A DNA stretch of 64,000 nucleotides from Neobacillus rhizophilus. GTDB lineage: Bacteria > Bacillota > Bacilli > Bacillales > Cytobacillaceae. Where the stretch lies: the NCBI RefSeq assembly GCF_018343535.1, contig NZ_JAGYPF010000005.1, forward strand, positions 372,001 to 436,000, given 5' to 3'. Made by a program: the position numbers and the translations under genes. The notes beneath the pieces were generated by a model. That model ran no database searches. It was not told the DNA's origin and saw only the letters and a program-made list of their open reading frames with translations. This document shows, in pieces, positions 34,122 to 42,273 of the stretch (position 1 is its first letter; every line of letters begins with the position of its first letter).

Positions 34122-35678
34122 ATTAATCGAGAGGAATATATTTTTTGGAGGCTTGTCTTTTCTTTTATTTCTGAACAAGACTATCGGATTATTCAATTAT
34201 TTGAGAACCAAAAGGAAATATGGCTGGAAAAATTGGAAAACAAAAAAGCCCCAATCATTAGAGTCCATCTTGAAAATCTTGATTGGAGCAATGTTATGCA
34301 AAGAGATATCGAGTTTGCAGCAGCTAATGGAGAAAGAATCCGCCAGCAGTTAGGGCGCCCTCAACTGGATATCGTTAATATTTATATCAGTGAATTTCCA
34401 CCTGTAGATGAGTATGAATTTCGGCTGAGGCATCCCTACCTTTTTGCTGAAGGAAGTAAAACATCAGTCAGTTCTTTCCTATTAACGAAGGGAGAATGGG
34501 AAACAGGCTTGAAGGTTCTTGCAGATCGGCTGCAAAAAGACATCCATTTTGATATCCAAAACGATTATTCGGAAAATGAAGTAGAAGAGCTTAAAAGATT
34601 AACTTTGGGGGCGGCTGTAAATAAAGTAAAAAGGGAAAAGGCAGTCCTTACTTATAGCAAGCCTTTCTTTACTTATGTGTTTATCGTGATTCAGCTGGCC
34701 GTTTTTGTATGGCTGGAATTAAATGGGGGAAGTACAAATACTTCTACCTTAATCAAATATGGGGCCAAAGTTAATCAGCTAATTTATGAAGGAGAATACT
34801 GGAGGTTCATAACACCAGTTTTTCTTCATATCGGTTTTTTGCATTTGGCGATGAATACCTTGGCATTGTATTTTTTGGGCACGGCTGTCGAACAAATCTT
34901 CGGCAGAATCCGTTTTTTCCTTATTTATTTATTTGCTGGTGTAGCTGGCGTCATCGCGAGTCTTTTGTTTAGTACGCATTTATCTGCTGGAGCAAGCGGA
35001 GCCATCTTTGGGTGTTTTGGAGCTTTGCTTTATTTTGGCGTGATGAACCCCAAATTATTTTTTCGAACGATGGGGCTAAATGTAATTGTCGTTCTCGCTA
35101 TTAATCTTGTATTTGGATTTTCAGCATCTGGCATCGATAATGCCGGCCATTTAGGCGGTTTGGCCGGAGGATTTCTGGCTGCCGGTGTAGTCAATCTCCC
35201 AAAAAAATCAAAGCTTCTGCTTCAGCTTATCTTTTTAATCATGAGTGCAGGTATTGTTTGGGGCTCCTTAAACTATGGATTTAGTGCTTCAGGGCAAAAA
35301 CAGGATGAAGATTCGCAAATCCTGCTGGCTCAGGAGTATATCAAACAAAACAATTACGATAAGGCATACAGTGTTTTAAAAAATTTTGAGGATCGTTCAA
35401 AGTCCGAAACAGAGAAAACCTACTTTCTTTTATCCTACGTTGAAATAAAAAAGCAAATGCTTACGGACGCCAAAATCCATTTGCAGAAAGCTATTCGGCT
35501 TGATCCTAAATTTCATCAAGCTTACTTTAATTTGGCGTTAATAAATCTCGAGGAAAATGATCTAAATGACGCAAAAATCAATGCCGAAAAAGCAGTCAAG
35601 TTAAACCCGAACCAAAAAGAATATACAAATTTGGTTGATGAAATTAATCAACAGATAAAAACATCGGGCAGTGAATAG
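34122..35678 (+). CDS. gluP: Rhomboid intramembrane protease GluP (YqgP) with TPR tail, probable ATT start
   Basis: Serine protease that cleaves within membranes. The rhomboid core has the catalytic Ser292 in SAGASGAIFG and His343 in NAGHLGGLAGG. A cytosolic N-terminal domain precedes it, and two or so TPR repeats (about 420-515) follow. No ATG/GTG/TTG gives the whole N-terminal domain: the first is TTG 34233. The frame stays open upstream to a TGA at 34095 and encodes EEYIFWRLVFSF, similar to the B. subtilis start region. An ATT at 34122 behind AGGGGAG aligns with the B. subtilis Met1 and gives 518 residues. The start is therefore uncertain. Confidence 0.85.
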   Translation: MNREEYIFWRLVFSFISEQDYRIIQLFENQKEIWLEKLENKKAPIIRVHLENLDWSNVMQRDIEFAAANGERIRQQLGRPQLDIVNIYISEFPPVDEYEFRLRHPYLFAEGSKTSVSSFLLTKGEWETGLKVLADRLQKDIHFDIQNDYSENEVEELKRLTLGAAVNKVKREKAVLTYSKPFFTYVFIVIQLAVFVWLELNGGSTNTSTLIKYGAKVNQLIYEGEYWRFITPVFLHIGFLHLAMNTLALYFLGTAVEQIFGRIRFFLIYLFAGVAGVIASLLFSTHLSAGASGAIFGCFGALLYFGVMNPKLFFRTMGLNVIVVLAINLVFGFSASGIDNAGHLGGLAGGFLAAGVVNLPKKSKLLLQLIFLIMSAGIVWGSLNYGFSASGQKQDEDSQILLAQEYIKQNNYDKAYSVLKNFEDRSKSETEKTYFLLSYVEIKKQMLTDAKIHLQKAIRLDPKFHQAYFNLALINLEENDLNDAKINAEKAVKLNPNQKEYTNLVDEINQQIKTSGSE

Positions 35679-35745
35679 ATTTGCCTTGAGGTCAATTTTG
35701 GCATAGGTTATACTTTTTGTTGACTAGGAATGAAGGAGACCCACA

Positions 35746-35955
35746 ATGAAAACGGTTTATGAAATTCAACAATTTCTAAAAAGGTTTGGAACCATCATTT
35801 ATATTGGCGATAGGGTTGCAGACCTTGAGCTGATGGAGGCTGAACTGAAAGAACTGTATCAGTCACAGCTTATGGAGCCGAAAGAATATCAAACGGCCCT
35901 GTTAATCTTAAGACATGAAATCCAATTTTTAAAAGAACAAGGACAAAAGAAATAG
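35746..35955 (+). CDS. yqgQ: YqgQ family protein (DUF910)
   Basis: A 69-residue helical protein, with VYEIQQFLKRFGTIIYIGDR and a charged helix YQTALLILRHEIQFLKEQ. It matches the YqgQ/DUF910 family, which has a known helical-bundle structure but no assigned function. AAGGAG precedes the ATG. It lies directly before glcK as in B. subtilis. Confidence 0.92.
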   Translation: MKTVYEIQQFLKRFGTIIYIGDRVADLELMEAELKELYQSQLMEPKEYQTALLILRHEIQFLKEQGQKK

Positions 35956-35964
35956 GTGAGAATA

Positions 35965-36960
35965 TTGTCAAAAAAATGGATAGTGGGAGTTGACCTAGGG
36001 GGGACAACAACGAAAATAGCTTTTATCACGATGGATGGGGACATTATTCACAAATGGGAAATTCCAACCGATAATTCGGATGAGGGCCAGTATATTACGA
36101 GTAATATTGCCAAATCGATAGAAGAAAAATTGCTTGGGCTAAATCATCCGAAAGATATGCTGGCAGGGGTTGGAATGGGCGCTCCTGGCCCTGTCGACTA
36201 TGATACAGGTGTGATCTTAAATACAGTTAACCTGGGCTGGAAGGATAATTTTCCGCTAAAGGATAGTCTGGAGAAAGCAACATCACTTCCTGCTGCTGTT
36301 GAAAATGACGCAAACTGCGCTGCCTTGGGAGAAATGTGGAAGGGTGCCGGCAGCGGTGCGAAGAATCTGGTTTGTGTCACACTGGGGACTGGAGTAGGCG
36401 GCGGTGTGATTTCAAACGGAAACATTGTTCAGGGAGTAAACGGGGCCGCCGGGGAAATTGGCCATATCACTGCCATTCCATTCGGAGGAGCACCTTGTAA
36501 TTGCGGAAAAACGGGCTGCCTTGAGACTGTTGCTTCAGCAACGGGAATTGTGCGGCTAGCGCTTGAAGAAATTCAGAAGGATGGAGCTAAGGGCCCTTTA
36601 GCGGATGTTTATGTGAAAAATGGGAAGATAACAGCAAAGGATGTTTTTGATACAGCAAGAACGGATGATAAACTGGCGCTTTCTATCCTTCAGGAGGTTT
36701 GTATCCATTTAGGGCTTGCTTTAGCCAATATTGCTAATCTGCTTAATCCGGAGAAAATAGTTTTGGGCGGTGGAGTATCCAAAGCAGGAGAGATTCTGTT
36801 AGAGCCTGTAATGGAGAATTTTAGGCGGTTTGCTTTTACACCTGTGAGAAACTCCACCAAACTGGCAATCGCGAATTTAGGAAATGACGCTGGAGTGCTT
36901 GGAGCAGCCTGGCTAATTAGAAATAAATTAGAAAATGAGAAGGATACTTTGAATATTTAA
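35965..36960 (+). CDS. glcK: Glucokinase (ROK family)
   Basis: Phosphorylates glucose to glucose-6-phosphate using ATP. It has an ASKHA fold with phosphate-1 motif GVDLGGTTTK, the catalytic Asp in VENDANCAALGE, and the ROK zinc motif PCNCGKTGCLE preceded by the His in GEIGHI. 331 residues. I prefer the TTG at 35965, which has AGGTGAG four bp upstream. A GTG at 35956 lies inside that site. Co-transcribed with yqgQ. Confidence 0.95.
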   Translation: MSKKWIVGVDLGGTTTKIAFITMDGDIIHKWEIPTDNSDEGQYITSNIAKSIEEKLLGLNHPKDMLAGVGMGAPGPVDYDTGVILNTVNLGWKDNFPLKDSLEKATSLPAAVENDANCAALGEMWKGAGSGAKNLVCVTLGTGVGGGVISNGNIVQGVNGAAGEIGHITAIPFGGAPCNCGKTGCLETVASATGIVRLALEEIQKDGAKGPLADVYVKNGKITAKDVFDTARTDDKLALSILQEVCIHLGLALANIANLLNPEKIVLGGGVSKAGEILLEPVMENFRRFAFTPVRNSTKLAIANLGNDAGVLGAAWLIRNKLENEKDTLNI

Positions 36961-36988
36961 AAAAGCCGAATTTTCTGCGGCTTTTTTC
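36959..36988 (+). terminator. Terminator of glcK
   Basis: AAAAGCCG pairs with CGGCTTTT around an 8-9 nt loop, followed by T's. Confidence 0.85.
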
Positions 36989-37078
36989 CTATTTTTGTAA
37001 TGAAATTAATATAATTGAAACAAAATAGGCTGCTTTTTCGTACTAAGTATAGAGAGGAAATTGGCGGGGAGGGAAAAA

Positions 37079-38215
37079 ATGATTCAAATAAAGGAAAGCG
37101 CTCCAAGAGGTATAGCAATAACTGTGTTTTTAATCGTTTTAACCCTCCTGCTCGGTGCGTGTGCTGACCATAAGCAGATAAAGTCTAAAGGCTCTGCCGG
37201 CACAGAAAAGCCGAAGGCGCCGAATACAGAGAAAAGTGATCAGCAGGTAATCCCCATTTCCATTCCGGATGGTGAATTTTATAAAAGTTTTGGCTGGCTG
37301 ACAGAGGAGGAAATAGTTTATATCACCAATGTCGGACAATCTTCTAATGTATATCGTTATCATCTCTTGACGGGGAAAAGCGAGTTAATCTACAAAAGTG
37401 AATTTCCGATTGTCACCGTCCAAATTAGTCCTTCCAAAAGCTTTATTTTAATTCATTCTTCGCCATCTTCCTACGAGGGTTTAGTAACAATAATCGATAC
37501 GAAGGGAAATGAAAAACTTAAGCAGTCGTTTCCATCCTACGAGTTATCCTTTGAATGGAATCCATATGATGACTCAAAAGTGCTTGTATCAGCTTTCAGT
37601 GAAGATTGGGATTTTAACGTTTTCCTATTGGATTTCAAATTTGGTGAGAAAAAGGAATTGTCACTCCCGCAACCATTTAATAAATGGATGAGTGCAAATG
37701 AACTTGCTTTTATAAATTGGGATCAAGAACATCCTTCTTTATTTGCCCCGCTGATTAAGAAGGGGTTAAATAATGGGGTGGAAAAAACGTTATTTCCGAC
37801 TGTTTTACAATTTTCAACATTTAAAGATCTTCTTCTCAAAATTGAGATAAATGACCACAGCCAATTAGCGCGTTATTCTTTCTTGGATAAAGATTTGCAG
37901 GAAATCTATTCTTTTTCAAACCCACTGCTGACGAAATATTCTGATTGGCTCGTCCCTTATTTTGATTATAACGAGAAGGAGAAGGAATTTATTACTTTAA
38001 ACGCAGTAAAAGATGGAGAAGCTGATGTGTACACGGAAGGTTTTAATCTTGTTGCTTATGATTTGAAGAAAGACAGCAGCCAAATAATTTTAACCGGCCT
38101 TAAAAATGCTCCAATAATGATTTCACCATCAGGAAAAACGATTTTATATGGAGAGCGGTTTGATAAAATCATTGATTTGGATACCAAGAAAATTTTCGAC
38201 TTGGTCAAGGAATAA
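37079..38215 (+). CDS. yqgU: YqgU-like lipoprotein, predicted beta-propeller
   Basis: A 378-residue secreted lipoprotein. The signal peptide (about 1-28) ends at the lipobox LLGAC. A Lys/Pro-rich linker is followed by repeated beta-strand units such as VTVQISPSKSFILIHS and APIMISPSGKTILYGE, resembling a WD40/TolB-type propeller. GGGGAGGG lies 6 bp before the ATG. The position downstream of glcK matches B. subtilis yqgU. The function is unknown. Confidence 0.83.
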   Translation: MIQIKESAPRGIAITVFLIVLTLLLGACADHKQIKSKGSAGTEKPKAPNTEKSDQQVIPISIPDGEFYKSFGWLTEEEIVYITNVGQSSNVYRYHLLTGKSELIYKSEFPIVTVQISPSKSFILIHSSPSSYEGLVTIIDTKGNEKLKQSFPSYELSFEWNPYDDSKVLVSAFSEDWDFNVFLLDFKFGEKKELSLPQPFNKWMSANELAFINWDQEHPSLFAPLIKKGLNNGVEKTLFPTVLQFSTFKDLLLKIEINDHSQLARYSFLDKDLQEIYSFSNPLLTKYSDWLVPYFDYNEKEKEFITLNAVKDGEADVYTEGFNLVAYDLKKDSSQIILTGLKNAPIMISPSGKTILYGERFDKIIDLDTKKIFDLVKE

Positions 38216-38218
38216 TCA

Positions 38219-38250
38219 TAAAAAAAGACTGCCAAGGGCAGTCTTTTTTT
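38219..38250. terminator. Bidirectional terminator between yqgU and yqgW
   Basis: AAAAAAGACTGCC pairs with GGGCAGTCTTTTTT around two bases. It serves both convergent genes. Confidence 0.85.
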
Positions 38251-38425
38251 AGTGGGTACCAGTTGGGTACCCTGAGTTGATAAGAGTCATAACGGTAAAC
38301 CATCCAAATACTACGAAGGAAGCGATCCCCCAGAATGCACCCAATAGATTTTTTCTTTTAAGTGCACGAAACCCTCCAATTGCTGCCAGAATGGTTACTA
38401 ACGCGAAAATGATGACCAATCCCAT
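38249..38425 (-). CDS. yqgW: DUF2759 small membrane protein (YqgW-like)
   Basis: A 58-residue protein made of two TM helices, MGLVIIFALVTILAAI and GIASFVVFGWFTVMTLI, joined by the basic loop RALKRKN. It ends NSGYPTGTH. The strong AAGGGGG site lies 7 bp before the ATG. This is the DUF2759 pattern and the yqgW position. The function is unknown. Confidence 0.85.
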   Translation of the reverse strand: MGLVIIFALVTILAAIGGFRALKRKNLLGAFWGIASFVVFGWFTVMTLINSGYPTGTH

Positions 38426-38528
38426 GAATAATCCCCCTTTTCAAAAAATAAGGTCGTTACAGCTGCATGATTAGAAAATTATGTAACAATATTATATACA
38501 TTCGCCTCTTATTTTATATTTTTTTCTT

Positions 38529-39005
38529 TCATTTGTCGATAGTAAATGAAAGAACAGTTTTATATGCCTTAGCAATATTCTGAATCAGTTCTTTATTATG
38601 TGTCTCTAAAAAAAATAAAGCTGTCTCATTATGGATGGTTTCAAACACCAAATGCTCTTCTACCTGATATTTGGCCATCTGAATATCATTTGGGTTTCCT
38701 GCGGTAAATGAGAAATAAAGCAAATCTGCTTTAAACAAACAATAGCAATCGTCTAATAACTGAATGCCAAAATCCTCGAAATACGGTCCTAATATTCCGT
38801 TATTAGTGAGAATGACTTGATGCAGTTCCTCAAACAATTCTGCAGCCGTTAAAATTTCTTTTGCATAGTCCGCATCATCGGCATTGAGATAAATAAACAT
38901 GTTATCTTTTTGGAAGGTTATGTTTGTTTCATTTAATAATAACTCTTTAATCTCAGGTAGAAATTCTATTTCTCCCTTAGCTTCAACCGCAATGGCCGGT
39001 TTCAT
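38529..39005 (-). CDS. Conserved hypothetical protein
   Basis: A 158-residue soluble, acidic protein. I do not recognise the family. It begins MKPAIAVEAKGEIEF and contains QKDNMFIYLNADDADYAKEI and GPYFEDFGIQLLDDCY. The AGGGGG site suits the ATG at 39005 (8 bp). An open extension upstream to 39131 runs into the next gene's leader and is unlikely to be translated. It is divergent from yqgX, with only 94 bp between them. Confidence 0.7.
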   Translation of the reverse strand: MKPAIAVEAKGEIEFLPEIKELLLNETNITFQKDNMFIYLNADDADYAKEILTAAELFEELHQVILTNNGILGPYFEDFGIQLLDDCYCLFKADLLYFSFTAGNPNDIQMAKYQVEEHLVFETIHNETALFFLETHNKELIQNIAKAYKTVLSFTIDK

Positions 39006-39099
39006 TCTCATTCCCCCTTGTATTTCATTCATTTCTTTCTCCAAGACATGAATATAGTGTAAAATAATTCTAGTGCAAATCCAAATTGGAGGTAAAGTA

Positions 39100-39735
39100 A
39101 TGAAGTGGCAGCAAATTCCCTTAGGGAGCATTCAAACAAATTGTTACATTGTTGAAAACAAAGATAAAACATGCTTAATTGTCGACCCTGGCGGTGATGG
39201 AAAAAAGCTGTTGAATCTTTTAAACACCAGAGGATTAAAACCACTGGCCGTGCTATTGACACATGCGCATTTTGACCATATTGGGGCAGTTGAGGACGTC
39301 CGAAACACTTATCAAATTCCGGTTTATATACATAAACAAGAAGAAAAGTGGTTAGGGGATCCAGCTCTAAATGGATCACAGTTTTTCCCGTTAATTGAAC
39401 CTATTAAAGCCAATGCAGCTGATCATCTAATCAAGGATGAAGGGGAAATGAACATCGGTGAATTTACATTCAACGTTTGTCATACTCCTGGGCACTCACC
39501 AGGAAGTGTGTCTTATTATTTTGCAAAGGAAGGGTTTGTGATTTCTGGTGATGCCTTATTTCAAGGCAGTATAGGACGTACGGACCTTCAAGGGGGTAAT
39601 CATGCCCAGCTTTTAAAAAGTATCCATGATAAGTTGTTAACATTACCAGAAGAAACATATGTATTGTCAGGTCACGGACCAGTTACCACCATCGCAGACG
39701 AAATGGACAGCAACACTTTTTTAAATGGATTTTAA
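39100..39735 (+). CDS. yqgX: Metallo-beta-lactamase-fold hydrolase YqgX
   Basis: A 211-residue MBL-fold enzyme of the glyoxalase II/hydroxyacylglutathione-hydrolase type. Metal ligands are seen in THAHFDH, HTPGHSPGS, SGDALF and the closing LSGHGP. Bacilli use bacillithiol rather than glutathione, so the thioester substrate is uncertain. GGAGG lies 9 bp before the ATG at 39100. Position as in B. subtilis. Confidence 0.92.
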   Translation: MKWQQIPLGSIQTNCYIVENKDKTCLIVDPGGDGKKLLNLLNTRGLKPLAVLLTHAHFDHIGAVEDVRNTYQIPVYIHKQEEKWLGDPALNGSQFFPLIEPIKANAADHLIKDEGEMNIGEFTFNVCHTPGHSPGSVSYYFAKEGFVISGDALFQGSIGRTDLQGGNHAQLLKSIHDKLLTLPEETYVLSGHGPVTTIADEMDSNTFLNGF

Positions 39736-39780
39736 TATGAAAACAGAGCGAGTCTGGAGCAAGACCTCGGGAATAAATAG

Positions 39781-39813
39781 AAAGACCCTATTCCATTTAG
39801 GAAAGGGTCTTTC
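39781..39813 (+). terminator. Terminator of yqgX
   Basis: AAAGACCC with GGGTCTTT, extended by a TTCC/GGA inner stem with a bulge. Confidence 0.7.
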
Positions 39814-39848
39814 GGGGGATGTTTCTATTCATATAATGGGAGGGGATA

Positions 39849-39906
39849 TTGTTAAGCTACTAACTTTACAATATACCAAAGTTAGCACTGTGTCAATAGT
39901 GTTAAC
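39849..39906 (+). promoter_or_regulatory. Weak promoter and inverted-repeat operator before the MidA-like gene
   Basis: TTGTTA (39849) and TATACC (39872) have 17-bp spacing. Directly downstream, GTTAGCACT (39881-39889) and AGTGTTAAC (39898-39906) form an inverted repeat with one mismatch and an 8-bp spacer. The placement across the expected transcription start suggests a repressor site. The protein that binds is unknown. Confidence 0.45.
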
Positions 39907-39922
39907 TTAAAAGGAGAAAAAT

Positions 39923-41020
39923 ATGATTTCGTACATAAAGAGCTTTATTCAACACTCACCCAACCAATTGATTACCTATGCAGATTATATAAGTGCTGCT
40001 CTTTACCATCCGGAATATGGATACTACATGCGAGATCAGCAGAAAATCGGACGGCAGGGTGATTTTATTACAACCAGCAATATTTCAGATATATATGGCA
40101 GGTTGGCGGCAAAATGGTTTTCTTATATTTGCGAAAAAACGGGACTTCCTAATGCCTTTTGCGAAATTGGCGCAGGAAACGGACGCTTTGCCCATGCATT
40201 TTTGCAGGAGTGGCAGGAATCCATAAAAAGACCTTTACACTATGTCATTGTCGAAACAAGCCCCTACCATCGGAGACTGCAACAAAATTTATTAAATCAA
40301 TATCCTTCAGTTATTCAAGTAGAGGATATAACGGCTATAAAGGACTTCGAAGGAATGATTTTTTCAAATGAGCTATTCGATGCCCTCCCGGTTCATGTCA
40401 TTGAAAAAATAAATGGTGAATTGCTTGAGGTTATGGTAGGCATTCAAAACGAAGGATTTGTTGAACAAAGGGTTCCATTGACCAATCCAGCTATTTTGCA
40501 GTTTTTGCAGGAAAGCGGGCTGGAATTAAAAGAGAGGCAGCGGATTGAAGTGCCTTTAGCGATGAAGGTGATGTTAGGTTCCATTGCGACAGCCATCAAA
40601 AAAGGGCTGATTGTAACGGCTGATTATGGTTATACCAATGAGGAATGGATGCATCCAGCAAAGTCGACCGGAAGCCTAAGAGGATTTTTTCAGCATCAAA
40701 TGTATGATAATATCTTAGCAAATCCTGGAGCGATGGATATCACCACGCATATCCATTTCGACTACCTGATTGAAAAAGGGAGACAGTTAGCGTTAGAATT
40801 TGTCACCATGCTGCGTCAGGATGAGTTTCTGTTGAAGGCAGGAATCCTTCAGGAGCTTGAGAACCATTATGACCCTAATCCATTTTCTGAGGTCAGCAAA
40901 AGAAATCGGGCGATTCGCAGTTTAATTATGCCGGGCGGGATGAGTTCTTATTTTCATATTGTTATTCAGGAAAAAGGAATGGAAACGCAGGATATAAATT
41001 TATTTAAAAATCAAAAATAA
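39923..41020 (+). CDS. Class I SAM-dependent methyltransferase, MidA/NDUFAF7 family
   Basis: A 365-residue methyltransferase of the COG1565 (SAM_MT_MidA) family. Family marks are HPEYGYYM, GDFITTSNISDIYG, the SAM-binding FCEIGAGNGRFA and SNELFDALPVHV. The mitochondrial homologue NDUFAF7 methylates an Arg of complex I; the bacterial substrate is unknown. AAAAGGAG precedes the ATG. Located between yqgX and yqgY. Single gene with its own candidate operator. Confidence 0.88.
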   Translation: MISYIKSFIQHSPNQLITYADYISAALYHPEYGYYMRDQQKIGRQGDFITTSNISDIYGRLAAKWFSYICEKTGLPNAFCEIGAGNGRFAHAFLQEWQESIKRPLHYVIVETSPYHRRLQQNLLNQYPSVIQVEDITAIKDFEGMIFSNELFDALPVHVIEKINGELLEVMVGIQNEGFVEQRVPLTNPAILQFLQESGLELKERQRIEVPLAMKVMLGSIATAIKKGLIVTADYGYTNEEWMHPAKSTGSLRGFFQHQMYDNILANPGAMDITTHIHFDYLIEKGRQLALEFVTMLRQDEFLLKAGILQELENHYDPNPFSEVSKRNRAIRSLIMPGGMSSYFHIVIQEKGMETQDINLFKNQK

Positions 41021-41046
41021 AAACGCCGTAAACGGCGTTTTTATTT
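41018..41046. terminator. Bidirectional terminator between MidA-like gene and yqgY
   Basis: AAAACGCCG pairs with CGGCGTTTT around TAAA, with A and T flanks on the two sides. Confidence 0.88.
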
Positions 41047-41049
41047 TTC

Positions 41050-41292
41050 TTAGTGTCCCCCACCAAGCGGCATCATGAACGTAGTCCAATATGTAAAGCC
41101 AGCAAAGAAAATAGTTAGATATGCTCCGAACACATACATATACATACGTTCAGACAATTTAAGATAACTAAGTAGAACGAAGAATCCTGTTTGGGCTAGG
41201 AAAAGCAATGCTGTTTTGTTTAAATCGCCAAGATATAACATCACAGTAAAAATGCCCGTCCAGAAACCACATACTCTGAACATGCGGTCCAT
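41050..41292 (-). CDS. yqgY: DUF2626 membrane protein (YqgY)
   Basis: An 80-residue protein with three hydrophobic segments, beginning MDRMFRVCGFWTGIF and ending TTFMMPLGGGH. This matches DUF2626/YqgY in sequence and position. The function is unknown. An AAAAGGAGGGG site lies upstream. Confidence 0.9.
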   Translation of the reverse strand: MDRMFRVCGFWTGIFTVMLYLGDLNKTALLFLAQTGFFVLLSYLKLSERMYMYVFGAYLTIFFAGFTYWTTFMMPLGGGH

Positions 41293-41377
41293 ATGTATCC
41301 CCTCCTTTTACCCTTTCGATACCATCATTACAATATTATAAGTAAAAGAAGGAATAATGTAAATAATGGTTTCAGAA

Positions 41378-42076
41378 TTAGTTTGTTACAAATGCTTGAT
41401 AAGAGCAAGTTTCACAGCCAGCAATCATATTTTCCTTTTCAATCAGGTCGACGGAATCAAACAGCGCTTCAAACATTCCCTTTAAAAATTCATGATGCAT
41501 ATTGCAGACAGTTTCGGTATGTTCTTCCGCTATTTCTTTGAATGGGCAATTGAAAATCGAGAAATAAATTTTCGTTTCATCCCCATTTGCTTCAAATTCC
41601 GGATAGAAGCCTGCTAGCGTGGCTGCATTTTTTAATATGCTTAGCTTTTCATCAAAATTTAATTCATCGCCAAGAGCTTTTTTTGCTTTTTCCTGCTCAA
41701 TCACTTCAACCCCAAAACGCCTCCCTGTTAAATAAAGTGCATCCCTTCCAGTATCGCCAAGGGAAATCATCGTTTGAATGGCCACTTTTGATAAAAGCAT
41801 ATAATCTCGGAATGGGAAGTGGAGCTGGATCACATCATCTGACAAACGATATAATCTGCTTGGCCGTCCGCCTTTACCTGTTTTCTTTGTTTCCGAAACC
41901 AGCATGTTAACGTCTTCGAGCTTAGAAAGATGCAATCTTGCTACATTCGGGTGGATGTTGAAATTATCCGCGATCTCCTGAACGGTTACTTCCTTGTGGC
42001 GTTTCGTAATGTATTGATAAATGTAGTATCTAGTTGGATCTGACAACACGTTAGTAATTTTTAACGTTTGTTCCAT
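41378..42076 (-). CDS. ArsR/SufR-like HTH regulator with four cysteines
   Basis: A 232-residue regulator. The N-terminal winged helix has DPTRYYIYQYI, then VQEIADNFNIHPNVARLHLSKLE and the wing GKGGRPSRLYRLS. The C-terminal half carries cysteines in FNCPF, ETVCNMHH and GCETC, giving C-x13-C-x29-C-x2-C. The layout resembles the Fe-S-cluster regulator SufR and its Firmicute relatives, so an Fe-S or metal cofactor is likely. It lies divergent to comGA, where B. subtilis has the unrelated mgsR. Targets unknown. Confidence 0.75.
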   Translation of the reverse strand: MEQTLKITNVLSDPTRYYIYQYITKRHKEVTVQEIADNFNIHPNVARLHLSKLEDVNMLVSETKKTGKGGRPSRLYRLSDDVIQLHFPFRDYMLLSKVAIQTMISLGDTGRDALYLTGRRFGVEVIEQEKAKKALGDELNFDEKLSILKNAATLAGFYPEFEANGDETKIYFSIFNCPFKEIAEEHTETVCNMHHEFLKGMFEALFDSVDLIEKENMIAGCETCSYQAFVTN

Positions 42077-42233
42077 CTCGTTTCACCTCGGACCCCCATG
42101 ATTTATTCCATTATAATACAGCGATTATAAAGTGGGAATGAGGTTAACAAGGTAAACACTATATGTTTAGAAAATGTTCACAATTATTGACGATAAATTG
42201 TAACAAAATTAGAAATATACTCCTTTTCTTTAC

Positions 42234-42246
42234 AAAAAAACTTTTT
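42234..42246 (+). promoter_or_regulatory. Weak candidate ComK half-box upstream of comGA
   Basis: AAAA-N5-TTTT is the ComK recognition unit, and AAAA at 42234 with TTTT at 42243 fits. It lies in a low-complexity A/T tract and I cannot identify a clear partner box at a canonical distance, so the call is weak. Confidence 0.25.
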
Positions 42247-42273
42247 TAAAATAAAGAAGGAAGGGTAAAAAGA

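Noticed and set aside
34069..34353. 94-codon ORF before gluP
   Set aside because: It overlaps the conserved GluP N-terminal coding in another frame and has no recognisable product.
39725..39910. Small ORF between yqgX and the MidA-like gene
   Set aside because: It spans a terminator and the inverted repeat; there is no ribosome site.
40000..40371. Overlapping plus-strand ORFs inside the methyltransferase gene
   Set aside because: They are alternate-frame shadows of the conserved SAM-binding region.
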